Shown piece after piece: positions 38,169-47,846 of a DNA stretch of 64,000 nucleotides. The first letter of the stretch is position 1; each line of letters starts with the position of its first letter. This stretch comes from Hirsutella rhossiliensis (Eukaryota; Ascomycota; Sordariomycetes; Hypocreales; Ophiocordycipitaceae), in the NCBI RefSeq assembly GCF_020360975.1, contig NW_025408670.1, positions 3,782,001 through 3,846,000 of the forward strand. Direction: 5' to 3'. The notes beneath the pieces were generated by a model, which saw nothing but the letters and a program-made list of their open reading frames with translations, was not told the DNA's origin and did no database searches. A program made the translations under genes and the position numbers.

Positions 38169-38469
38169 TACCCCCTTAGGGATATCGGGTTAATTCGTCC
38201 CGGGATACCTAGATATCCTAGACTATAGCGGGAATTTTTATATAGGCAGGCCCTATACTAAAACCGCGCTTAATTGCGCTAGCGGGACTCGAACTACGGG
38301 CCTTTTAGGTAGTACGCGCTAGGCTAGCTAGAAGAAGTACGTGCGCAGTTACCGGGAAGTTCCCGGAGGGGTAACCCCTCCGCCCGGGCTTATAACTATC
38401 ACGAAAAAGATATAGCCGCCTATTAGATATAAGCGACAGCGTTAATTAACGTATATAGTATACGCGACA
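38096..38469 (-). mobile_element. TRIM copy 3 (right unit of the composite)
   Basis: Its LTRs are 38096-38168 and 38397-38469 around a 228-bp body. This is the least mutated copy: the outer LTR ends gcgaca with the CA intact, and the palindrome near the primer-binding site is complete (gttcccggaggggtaacccc). Confidence 0.9.
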
Positions 38470-38474
38470 ATTTC

Positions 38475-39485
38475 TACTAGACCGGATATCTCTTTTACGG
38501 TCTCCTAGCTAGCTAAGTATAACTAGAATCCTAGCCCTAGGCATTAAGAAGTAGTAGATAGAGCTATCCTTTATCTCTATTTAACGAGATATAGTCTACG
38601 CCTAGGAGGGTAGGAAAGGAAGAAATTAGCTACCGAAATCTTCCTTTATTTAAGCGATTCGTTCTTTATAGATAATTCCTTAGATAGAAAGAGCTTATAA
38701 GGGTATATTATATCCCTTTTTAGAGGAACTATTGCTTAGAGAGCTTCGAAGTAAGCTACCGTTATAACTTTAAGTACGGAGGCAGAGCTACTAGCTCTTT
38801 TAGAAGCGTTAAAAGATACGATTTTCCTTAGCCGGCTACTAATATCTTTATAACTATAAATTCCGTCCCTATTAGCTATAGAATGCGATAACATATAGAC
38901 TATACGAATTCTTACGGAGGAAAATAGTAAGCTATTGACCCGGCTACGGTATATCGATATTTACTAGTATTAGTTACGCTAAGAGGTCTAAAGGGGACTT
39001 ATTTCCGTCCGTTAGGTTTTAACGGTAACGATAAAAGCTAACGGTCTTATAAAGCCCCTACCGAAGTAGAAGCTAGCTGTCTTTTTATAGTAAATTAGGC
39101 TAAAAGATGTTCGAGAGAAGCTATCCTTAAAAGCCCGCCTTAAGAATCTACGAGAGGAGCTAATAGTACGTAGGAGGAAGGAGACGTCTATAGCCGAAGA
39201 GAGGAATTAGGACTTATCTTAAAGGAGGGCCCTAGCTTAGTGGGACTTATTCTTCTTAAAAGGCCCCCTTTGCAGGGACTTATCCTTAGAGAAGCCCCCT
39301 TTTCTTATAGGACTTAATTTCCTCCTTAGGCCCCTTTTTCCTAAAGTAGGTCTAAAAGAGCCCAGGGCTAAAACCCGGATTTCTCGAGTAGGGGATAAGT
39401 ATAGACTAAGACCTCCTCTATACGCTTACTAGCCCGAAGCTATATTTAGCTTTACCCTTTTTATAAGGGCAGGCTATAGCTAAGG
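38475..39485 (+). pseudogene. Copia pol, C-terminal part (end of reverse transcriptase and RNase H)
   Basis: Right after the composite insert the frame resumes with T-R-P-D-I-S-F, the canonical Copia block that opens the reverse transcriptase/RNase H connection, completing the A-I-S interrupted at 34568. It continues through S-L-A-K-Y-N-type and Y-L-T-R-Y blocks and an RNase H region near 38740-38800 with T-E-A-E-L-L-A-L, where the acidic residues are preserved. It ends shortly before the polypurine tract. The number of stops is low for this window. Confidence 0.85.
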
Positions 39486-39490
39486 GGGTG

Positions 39491-39967
39491 TGTCGCGAAG
39501 CGTGGCCTAATTTCGTAGTTCTTAGAGATATCTCTTAGTATAAGGGACCTAGGAAGCTAAAAAATAGGTTTTAAAGAAGGAGCTAAAAAGAGGTATAGAG
39601 AAGAGGGTAGGGGCATAAGGGGAAGCAGAAGTAGCGATAGCTTCCTATAGAGGTAGCGAGAGATAAGACGGATATGCCGGCAACGGCTAGAAAGGAGGGG
39701 AAAACCTAGCAAAAGGCTCGGTAGTTAAAAGGACATTAGTAGCTTCTTTAAGCAGGATCTTCTTTATTAATTAAGATGCTAGACGAGTATAAAGAGGGGC
39801 GTTAGATAGAGGAAAGAAGGAAAATTAAGGCAATATAATAATCACTCCCCTACCTTTATTACTGCCCCCGTAAGATTTAAATATCTCTGCCCTACTTGTC
39901 CGACCCCTTACTTTTAATTTTACCTTTGTGTATCTTATATATACTTCTCGTATCTCTCTTCGCGAGA
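39491..39967 (+). repeat. Copia 3' LTR
   Basis: This 477-bp LTR has its TG start intact and is followed by the duplication agtag. It is less mutated than the 5' LTR. Confidence 0.93.
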
Positions 39968-40018
39968 AGTAGTACTTTATATTAAGAGAGGTTCCGCTTA
40001 AGAGCTTACTATATATTA

Positions 40019-40272
40019 TTAAGATTACGCTAGGGACCTAGCTAGAGGTATCTAGAACTTCGATGTTAAATAGGAGGGAAAAACTAAAGTGCCTAGGGGA
40101 AAACCCTCCCCTCTTTCGGTGCGGGTCCGCCTCGAACGAGGTCGTGGTAGCAGTATATAGGAAATTTACGCCGGCTGCCGCGGGCTTCTCCCGCGTATTC
40201 GCATTTCGGCGCAGGCCCGGGCTCGCTAGCCTAGGCCTAGGGTTATAGGCAGTAGTCTCTCTCCGGGGGCTC
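40019..40272. mobile_element. SINE-like insert with a 16-bp target duplication
   Basis: The 16-bp direct repeat agcttactatatatta occurs at 40003-40018 and 40273-40288, enclosing 254 bp that are far richer in GC than the surroundings and keep some CpA. A duplication of this length is typical of target-primed retrotransposition (LINE or SINE). The insert contains the palindrome cctcgaacgagg near 40130, which includes TTCGA as in a pol III B box. There is no clear poly(A) end, and the 61-codon open frame inside looks incidental. A degraded DNA element is possible but would not explain the 16 bp. Confidence 0.5.
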
Positions 40273-40778
40273 AGCTTACTATATATTAGTCCGCCGGTAA
40301 TAAATATTATATATAGAGGGATTAAGGAAAGGCTTATAGTTATAGCGATCCTTAGTAATATAAGAATCCTACTTTTAAGCTTCTTTATTATATAACGCTA
40401 TTATAATAAGGTAGAAGGGGCACCTAAGCTTTTAAGTAAAAGATTTATATAGCTTAGTACTTAAAGAAGCTCGCTATAGGCTATAATTATATATAAAGAG
40501 GAGTTATATTATAATAAAGACCCTATTAATATCTCGCTTATATATACTTAACCGCTTAATAACTATAGCGCCGTTCTTATAAAGGAAGCCTTAGACAAAG
40601 TTATATACCTTATTATAGGTTTTAAAGCCTAGGGAAGGTAGTAGGGGCGGGATTATATCTTTATATTCTTAGTAAGTATCGCGGGCATCGTAGGTATTAT
40701 TTAATATATTAAGGAAGGAGAGAAGGGGGTCTATTATAGCGCTAGTAATAGCTTTAAATTTAGTATATATATATAAGT

Positions 40779-40831
40779 TATATATATAGGTTATATATAT
40801 AGGTTATATATATAGGTTATATATATATATA
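40779..40831. repeat. Tandem repeat, unit ttatatatatagg
   Basis: About four copies of a 13-bp A+T-rich unit. Confidence 0.8.
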
Positions 40832-41214
40832 GGCGGGCGTAGGCGCGGGTATAGGTATTTAAGCGGTATAAGTACTTACTTAGCGCGCGTAGTATAAATA
40901 AGTAGGGCGGGCTAGCTTTAGTATATATCTTAAAAATAAGTTAAGTATATAAATAGTAATATACTATTATATAGATAGTAATACTCTTTAGTAATATATA
41001 TCTTAGTCTATTTATTAAGATAAGAGAGGGGCTTATATAGGTATAGTAACTATATATAGCTAGCTAAAAAAGGGTATTAAGATATTCTTATACCTAAGTT
41101 AGGCCTATATAATATCCTTAGGCTAAGGGAGTTATATTAGTTAGGTAGGCTTCCTTCTATATAACTATTAGGTCTACTAGGTATAACTATAGCCTCTTAT
41201 ACCTACTCTCCTTA

Positions 41215-42218
41215 ACAGTTCTATTAGTTTTTATCGGGGATAAAAACGCCGCTATTAATCCCCCCCCCGGAAATGCCGCCCTCTGATTGGTCACTATATC
41301 TTACTTCTTATTGGTTGGTTATTAATCCGACTTTTTTCCGGCCCTTTACCTCGCCGCCGCCGCTGCTGCTATTGCCGCCCGCCGCTATTGCTGCTATTGC
41401 CATGTTCAATGTTGTTGTATCGAGGCCTGGGGAGACCATTTCTGTAAGCATACGTTTCCATCACTAAAAGCCATCCGCTGCCGCACATCGTCTTTTGGAG
41501 TGGCCTGTCAAGAGATGAGCCTCAAAATAGCTCTACGGCATTTCTGATGACCGTCTAGCCACTTCTACCCATTTACGACAAAGTGCAGGTTCACCACAAA
41601 AGAGCTTCCATTTTAGGAGGAAGTGCATCTTGGGAGGATATTTTATGAAGCGCCGACGCGGCCCTGGTATGAGTGCAACTGTTTCCCTATGTCGACATGA
41701 TGATGAACTCATCGGGCAAAACAAGATCTACGGCAAAAGTCGTGAATATTCCAAGGCTGCGACTGTTTGGCATCGATTGACGTGATGTCGTCAAGTCGCA
41801 CATCAAGACAATCACTGCTTAGAGAGGGACACGCCACCGCCGCTCTACCGGCACCAAGCTCAGGGCTACAAGACTTCAGTCGCCGGCATCACCGCGTCAC
41901 GGCCTAACATCAACGACTTCGACTTGTCGGCGAGGTCGAGGCCGAATATAACGACGGCGCGGCCGACGTGGGTGCCCGGTGAAAACTGAAAGCGAAGCAT
42001 TTTACTCGTTCATTATGAAATTCATATACTGAAACGAGTAACAAATATTTCAGGCTCTTTGATTCTCAACTGGCCGTTAGTCCCCAACTCCCCATGTAAC
42101 AATAGCAAATTCCACCGTAACCGCTGTGGTGATCTCTTCGCGCCCTTTGCTCAAGACTCCTCGTTTGCGTCTCCAGACTCATATAGTCCAAGCATGCTCA
42201 TCCGAGGTCTGCACGTAG
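41215..42218. other. Ordinary host DNA downstream of the split kinase gene
   Basis: Normal composition with plentiful CpA and TpG. Two ATTGG (CCAAT-box) motifs lie near 41284 and 41311, followed by a GCC/GCT/ATT trinucleotide run (41350-41400) and a hairpin with arms ttactcgttca and tgaaacgagtaa near 42003-42044. The longest open frame is about 63 codons and shows nothing recognisable. It is probably the 3' flank of the kinase gene. Confidence 0.5.
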
Positions 42219-42795
42219 TCACCTATTATGATGCGACCTGAGTGATTTCACCTTTACAACTCTGCATGTAGTCTCTCCTCGGCGTCGCGGCCACCGCAAA
42301 TCCTGTGGCCTAGACGGTCCGGGCTCGGGCAGTTGGTGAGGTGTGTTCCACTCCGAAGGACGCTCATCATCTGGCTTCCAATGGATGGGTGGATCAGCTG
42401 GCTGTGATTCGTCCACCCAGGGGCCAGCGACATTTCGGGGTGCAGGTCCGGGTTGTGGTGAGAGGTCGGCTGGTGGTGGTGGTGGTGTAGAAGCTGGAGG
42501 TATGGGGCCCACGTCGGACCGGCGCGCGGTCAAGCCCTCGCCGCCGAAATGCAGGACGAGCATTTGAGCTTCCGAGGCTCTCTGCTCGGGATGCTCGCGG
42601 GCCATGGGCTTGAGACCGTTGAGATGGTTGACCGCAGCAGTTCGGACAAAAGCGAGGACGTCTGTATACCAACGAGCTGCGAGCTGACTTCCGTTAAAGT
42701 TCATAGCGTTCAGCATGCTAGCGAGGGTGACGAGGAGAGACCAGACATCTATTTTAGGACTTTAGCGATATCTGCCTAAGTCGTAGTCATAATAC
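42219..42795 (-). pseudogene. FHA-domain protein kinase, 3' half, separated by LINE-T
   Basis: Read on the minus strand from the 13-bp target duplication (42795-42783), the frame continues the kinase of 60280-59083: 187 codons to a stop at 42221-42219. It opens with S-P-K-I-D-V-W-S-L-L-V-T (subdomain IX, with the invariant Asp) and proceeds to R-A-S-E-A-Q-M-L (subdomain XI, with its Arg), then a Pro-rich tail of about 100 residues. The seventh codon (42764-42762) is TAA where the family context suggests Gln; with the three C-to-T changes in the duplication this points to RIP spreading about 35 bp out of the LINE. Cut off from its promoter, this half cannot be made as part of a kinase. Confidence 0.88.
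42783..42795. repeat. Target-site duplication of LINE-T, left copy (RIP-altered)
   Basis: gtagtcataatac here against gtagtcgtgatgc at 59083-59095. The three differences are all G-to-A on this strand, the RIP direction. Confidence 0.88.
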
Positions 42796-43499
42796 ATTTT
42801 TTTTATACATTATTACTCGCATACAGCCTCTAGGGCCATGGCGAGGCTAGTAGGGGCCTAGGCCCCTATTAGCAGCCCTAGCTAGCTATAGAGCCCGGGG
42901 GCTTATAACTAATTAGAGAAAGGGTAGCTATAAAGGCAATAATAAAGGAAAGGTTAGTCTAGTTCCTCCCGCGCGGTGATTTTCCTACTTAAGGGCCCTA
43001 GGGCCCCTAGGTTACTCCTTTTCGAGCTACTTAGCTATCCCTATCTCTATTTTAGCTAAGAAGGTTAGAAGGGCTTCCCTTCTTTCCTTAGAGCTATAAA
43101 GAATAGGTAGGCTAAGGGCCCCCTTCTATCTCTTAGAGGTTTAGTAAAGGACCTCTCTTTCCCTCCTATAGTTTAAGTACCTTAGGATAAGGTGCTTAGC
43201 TATATACCTTCCTTAGCTATAGCGATAGTCGTCTCGGTCTACCTTATTAGTCCTTTTTAGGAAGGAAAATAATAAGCTAGCCCTAAAGAGGAGCTAGTAA
43301 AAGGCCGAGAGGGTCGGCCTAGGCCTCCCTATAAGGTCCTTTTCTAGGCTAAGGGCTAGGCGGGGGGTCTTTTAAATAAACGTATAGTACTTACCTAGGC
43401 CCTTAGCCCTAGGGCCTTTAGCCGCCTTAGTAGCCTAGAGTCCCTTTTAATAGTCCTTAATAGCTTACCGGACCTTTCTTTATAAGTAGCTAATAAAGA

Positions 43500-43860
43500 C
43501 TAAGGGGGTCCCTTAAGTAGGGGCCCCTAAGCCTTTTTTAGCTAGCTAGTTAGCTAGCTTATTACTAAAGATCCTTAGGTAGCTAAGGCACTAATATAGC
43601 TATATATTATAAAAGGCTTCTAAGATAAATAAGAGCCTTTTAATATATATAGCTAGGTCTAAGAAACCTATAACCTTTTTATAGCATTAGCTATCTATAA
43701 AGATATAGGTATTTATAAGGGGGTTAAGAGGGCTAAGCTTTAAAGGCCGAGGCCTCTTAGCTAGGTCCTTTAAGACCCTTAGTATCGCGAATAGCTCTAT
43801 ATTAGCTACTTCGATTAAGGGCCCTAGGTTCTTATAGTATGCCTTTTTAGGCCTATTTTA
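43500..43860 (-). pseudogene. LINE-T RNase H domain
   Basis: Near 43765-43815 the minus strand reads E-V-A-N-I-E-L-F-A-I-L, the conserved Glu helix of LINE RNase H, followed by a D-S-Q block near 43680 and F-S-N-K-L-A-N-Q-L-A-K-K-G (degraded G-N-E-x-A-D-x-x-A-K) near 43540. Its position between the reverse transcriptase and the 3' end matches Tad and related fungal LINEs. Confidence 0.7.
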
Positions 43861-44593
43861 TAAAAAGAGTAAGCGTTAGTCTTTATAGGGGATCTCTTAA
43901 GGCACCCCTTAGAGCCGTCGGTATAAAAGGCTAAGGGCTATAACCTAAAGTCTTATAAGCTAGCTAAGCTAGCTAAGAGGCGTTAATATTACTTCTTAGC
44001 TAAGGGCTTAAGGGCCTTAATTATTATAATAAAGGCCTTAAGCTCTAGGGCCTATAAGGGCTCCTAGCTAGCTTTCCTTCTTTCTAAGTTATAATTAGGT
44101 CTTATAAGGGCTACTTAGCCTTTAAAGAGGCGGAAGAGCTATATATATAGCCTAATATAGCTTAAGGCCCTTAGGTTAAAGCTTAAGTTAGCGAGGTTAT
44201 CTTATATAGCTAGGTTATAAGCCTACCTTATAAGGTAACTAGGTAAGAAGTATAGGTATAAAGGGCGTAAGAGAAGTATACCCTAAATCGTACCTCTAGT
44301 AGTAGTAGGCCCTTTAGCTTTAAAGCCCTAATAGGGGATCCTTTAAAGGCCTAAGACCTTTAAAAGAGCTTAGTTTTATAGCTTTTAAGAGGCTTTAAGG
44401 CTCTTAGGGTCTTAGGCCCTATATTAAAGCTAGGCCTATAGCTTACTATAGAGGTTATATAGGCCTAGTAGAGCTATTTAAAGGCTTTAAATAATAGGCC
44501 TTTTTATATTAGGATAGTCTTTTAAAGGTAGCTTATATAGAGGCTACCTTCTTCTTAATATATTATTTAAATAAGAGCCTAGAATTAAAGAAG

Positions 44594-45063
44594 TATAAAG
44601 ACCGGTATTATTCCTAAGGGATAAACCTATTAAGGGGTTTATATTAGTAGATATAATAGGGCGTGGTCTAAGCAATAATATATATATTATATTAGTAATA
44701 AGTCGGAGGTTATAGACTATAGGCTATAACTAGGTAATTAAAATTAGAGATAGAATCCTAATAAAGATCTATATTAAAAGCTAAAGAGCTATCTATTTAA
44801 AGGAGTAAAAGTAGGTAGCTATATATACCTATAAAGACTATTCTTAGATTACGGTCCTAGCTATAATCCCCTTTATAGCTTACTATAGCTTAATTATAAG
44901 CTATACTCCTAAGTAGTAATCTATTTATATAAAGCTTACTTAGCTTATATATATTCTAGGTAAGCTAAGCCTAAGTAACTTCTCGTCCTAACTATTATTC
45001 TAAGCTGCCTTATTATATAAATATAGCCGGCTCTCTTATAGCCCGCTAACTATAGTTATAATA
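44594..45063 (-). repeat. GypC 3' LTR
   Basis: This 470-bp LTR is preceded on the plus strand by the duplication agaag. Confidence 0.93.
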
Positions 45064-45290
45064 CGATATCTCCCTTCCTTTTAATCTTATCTATAAGACC
45101 TACTACTACCTTAGCCGCCGTATATAAATATACCCTTATTACGTATATATATATTTCCTATTTCGTCCTTTCTATCCCTTAGGATATACTACTAATAGTA
45201 TATTTAGTTATATATTAAAGGATCGTTCTTATAAGACCCTTAAGCTTAATTATTTAGCTAAGTCTATTAATTATCTTAGTTTCGATATTA

Positions 45291-45880
45291 TACTATATTC
45301 TTTTTATTCGTCGCGCGGCTTTTACTATAAAATACTAGAGAAATCTTCTAAGTATACCGAATATATATAGCGGGGTCGTTCCTATAATACGTTAGGTATA
45401 GCGATTAGCTCCCGTAGGTAGCTTTATTATCCTACTTATTATTTATAGCTAACGTGTTTCCTAGTATCCCGAATAAATCTAGAGTCTAATCGATTAGATA
45501 AAGAAAAAGAAATTACTAAAGAGCGAATATTAAAAGCTTAAGCTAACCTAAATAAAGCCTTAGCTCGTTTAGCGCGGCTTTACTATTAAAAGCGCTAGCT
45601 AAAGATAAAGGGTACTAAGATAGTCTATTAAGGCCTTTATTCCTTAGATAACCTTAATAAGGCTAAGCGCTAAGAATCTAAAGCGGTAGTTAATATTTAG
45701 TTTATAGGTAGATTTAATATAATTAATTAAAATACTATTAGTTTATTAAGCGATTTTACGATACCTAGGGTAGATTTTACTAATAGAACTATTAAAGTAA
45801 AGAACTATAGTAAGTTAAGTACTTAAGTAGTTCCTAAGTATTTTCTTTTAGTTTATATCCCTTTTACTTAATAAGGTATT
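45291..45880 (+). pseudogene. Antisense accessory frame of GypC, Cys-rich start and helical middle
   Basis: Just inside the 3' LTR, opposite to gag-pol, the plus strand stays in one frame for about 190 codons when Gln/Trp stops are read through. Restoring TAT to TGT gives evenly spaced cysteines in a short N-terminal block (S-K-C-x-E-C followed by G-R-S-C, about 45340-45420) that could bind a metal. A strongly helical stretch rich in Lys, Leu, Ala and Arg follows (about 45490-45620). I recognise no named domain. The layout recalls uncharacterised Cys-rich proteins often predicted near fungal Gypsy elements, from memory and unverified. Confidence 0.55.
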
Positions 45881-47747
45881 TTTATTACTAACTTTATTTT
45901 CTTATATTTAGTATTTATTTTACTTTATATTCTTAATTATTATTAACTTTAATTTTTTCCTATAGTTTAGTATTTTATAGTACTAGTTTTAATAATAAGA
46001 TATAAAATATTAGGTATATCTATATTATCGTTAGTAGCGAAAGTTTATAGTTAACTTTTAAAATAGTTTTCTTAACCTTAAATAGTCTAAGTTTCTTAAA
46101 ATCTAATTTATTACTTAATCGTTTTATTTTAATATTTTATTATATAAGGTAGACTATATCTCCCTCTTAAAAGATTAGTCCCTATAATCCTTTCTAATTA
46201 TAGTAAGTAGGTATTCGTTCTTTAATAAATTAAAGTTCTTATTATATTTCTTTATATAATTTTTATAGCTAATCTACTTATAGTATCGCTTATTTTACTT
46301 ATAGTCCTTATTAAGTAACCTTAAATACTTCCAGGTTATATCTATAATTAGTATATACTAGTAAGAGCTTAGTTATTTTTATAACTAAGCTATTATAAGC
46401 TAGTTATACTATTAATAGCTATTTAATTTAATCGTTTTATTTATAGCTAATATAGTATTATAAATATTATTTAAGCGTTTAGTTAAGTCGTTCTATTTAT
46501 CTATTTATTTATAGGTAATAAGCTATACTAAGCTTATATTTCGTCCTTAATTATACTATAAGAGCTTATTAAAACTTAGCTATAAATATACTTCTTTTAT
46601 TAAAGATAATCTTATTTAGTAGTCTATAATTACTAATAATTATTTATAGGAATATATATACTAGCTCTTTTATATTACTTACTTTTTTATACTTTATTAA
46701 TCTATTAGTAATAATAAATATACTATTATACTTAACGTTAGTTATAGGTTCTTTACTAGTAGTAGCTTTATAATATAGTTAAGCTATTAAATCCTATAGT
46801 TTCTCTAGTACTAGTAGCGGTTATAATTCTTTATTTAGCTTATATCGTTTAGCTTTACCTTATATATAAAGTTTATATTCTTTAATAACTTATTATACTA
46901 CTTCTTTAAGCTATAAGAAGTTATATTATTATTTAATCTATTTTATTATTCTTTAGATTCCTTAATATCTATATATTAAATATTTATATATATCTTATAT
47001 AACTTTATCTTATAATTCTAGTAGTATCTAGATTTTACTTTTATATATTAGAACTTTTAAATATTCTATATTATATCCGTTTAGTACTTTATATTCTTTT
47101 ATTTATTTTAGGATCTTTTAGTATATTAAGTTATTAGGTTATACTTTAAATATTATATTTAGCTATTATTACTAGTAGTTTCCGTTTTCGTTAATTTCTA
47201 AGAGCTATTCTTTTACTATAGGTACTCTTACGTTATAGTTACTTTATCGACTAAAGGTATTAGCTTAACTATTTTCTATTCCTTTTCTATAGATTATTTT
47301 ATAGTCGAATTCTAATAAATATTTAGCTTCTTAGATCTATCGTCTACTTAACTATTATATTATTATAAAGTATAAGATATTTTTATAATTTATATAGACC
47401 TTAACTTTATACTTACTTTTAAGAAAGTAGTATTAAAATTCCTTAGAAGCTTAAATAATTATAAGGAATTTTTTATTATAGATAGGGTAATTAAGTTTTA
47501 TACTATAGAGCTTTTTTAAGTAGAATATAATTAGTTATAGTCTTCCTTTATTATCCTTTTATCCGATTTATACTCTTAAAGTAAAGTTTAATATATCGGT
47601 TTTAAGTTCGATTTATTATTTTAGATTAAAGGGAGTTAAGACTAGTTTTTATATAATCGTATTCTTAATATATTTAAAAGCTTCGTTAGCTTTATCGTCC
47701 TATATAAATTCTTTTTCCTTCTTTATTAAGTTATATAGTAGTACTAT

Positions 47748-47846
47748 TGTCGCGAAGACCATTGCGCCACGCAGGCAAAAGTGGAACGCGCTCCGACAGG
47801 TGCGCTGCAATTGACACATATGACTAACAACCGCGTTTTTCCGACA
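47748..47846. repeat. Unmutated 99-bp solo LTR
   Basis: This 99-bp island with normal CpA/TpG content begins tgtcgcgaag and ends tccgaca and is flanked by the duplication actat (47743-47747, 47847-47851). The first ten bases equal the Copia LTR tip, and the end resembles that of the TRIM LTR. It is probably the solo LTR of a second small family mobilised by the same Copia system. It landed after GypC had been mutated. Confidence 0.88.

Larger units (their letters stand above)
34569..38469 (-). mobile_element. Composite of two TRIMs and a TRIM/Copia chimera sharing four LTRs
   Basis: Four 73-bp LTRs (34569-34641, 34862-34934, 38096-38168, 38397-38469) separate three bodies: a TRIM body of 220 bp, a chimeric body of 3161 bp and a TRIM body of 228 bp. 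The whole block is flanked by atttt (34564-34568) and atttc (38470-38474), one C-to-T difference from a perfect 5-bp duplication, so it entered as one unit or grew in place by recombination with a single resident copy. All parts point to the minus strand, opposite to the Copia they interrupt. Confidence 0.92.
29983..39967 (+). mobile_element. Copia retrotransposon, complete but split by a composite insert
   Basis: Its LTRs of 473 and 477 bp are flanked by the duplication agtag (29978-29982, 39968-39972). The LTR starts TGTCGCGAAG (intact at 39491) and ends cttcgcgaga, nearly its inverted repeat. Directly after the 5' LTR comes gttataagcccgggagg; allowing one RIP change this contains GTTATGAGCCC, complementary to the anticodon loop region of initiator tRNA-Met, the half-tRNA primer known for several Copia elements. 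The polypurine tract is ctaagggggtg before the 3' LTR. Without the 3901-bp insert at 34569-38469 the element is about 6.1 kb. It is less RIP-marked than its neighbours. Confidence 0.93.
39973..41214. other. RIP-marked intergenic DNA
   Basis: A+T-rich with no readable frame. It holds a 254-bp insert (40019-40272) and a 13-bp tandem repeat (40779-40831). The change to ordinary DNA comes near 41215. Confidence 0.5.

Noticed and set aside
40063..40248. 61-codon open frame
   Set aside because: It is inside the SINE-like insert, has no recognisable product, and is open mainly because of local GC content.
42219..42716. A stand-alone small gene starting at ATG 42716
   Set aside because: The open frame extends upstream of that ATG into kinase subdomain IX and on to the LINE target duplication, so it is the tail of a larger gene.
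42343..42779. Plus-strand frames of 74 and 76 codons and a second minus frame of 92 codons
   Set aside because: They overlap the kinase 3' half in other frames; the kinase frame alone shows domain motifs and joins the other half in phase.
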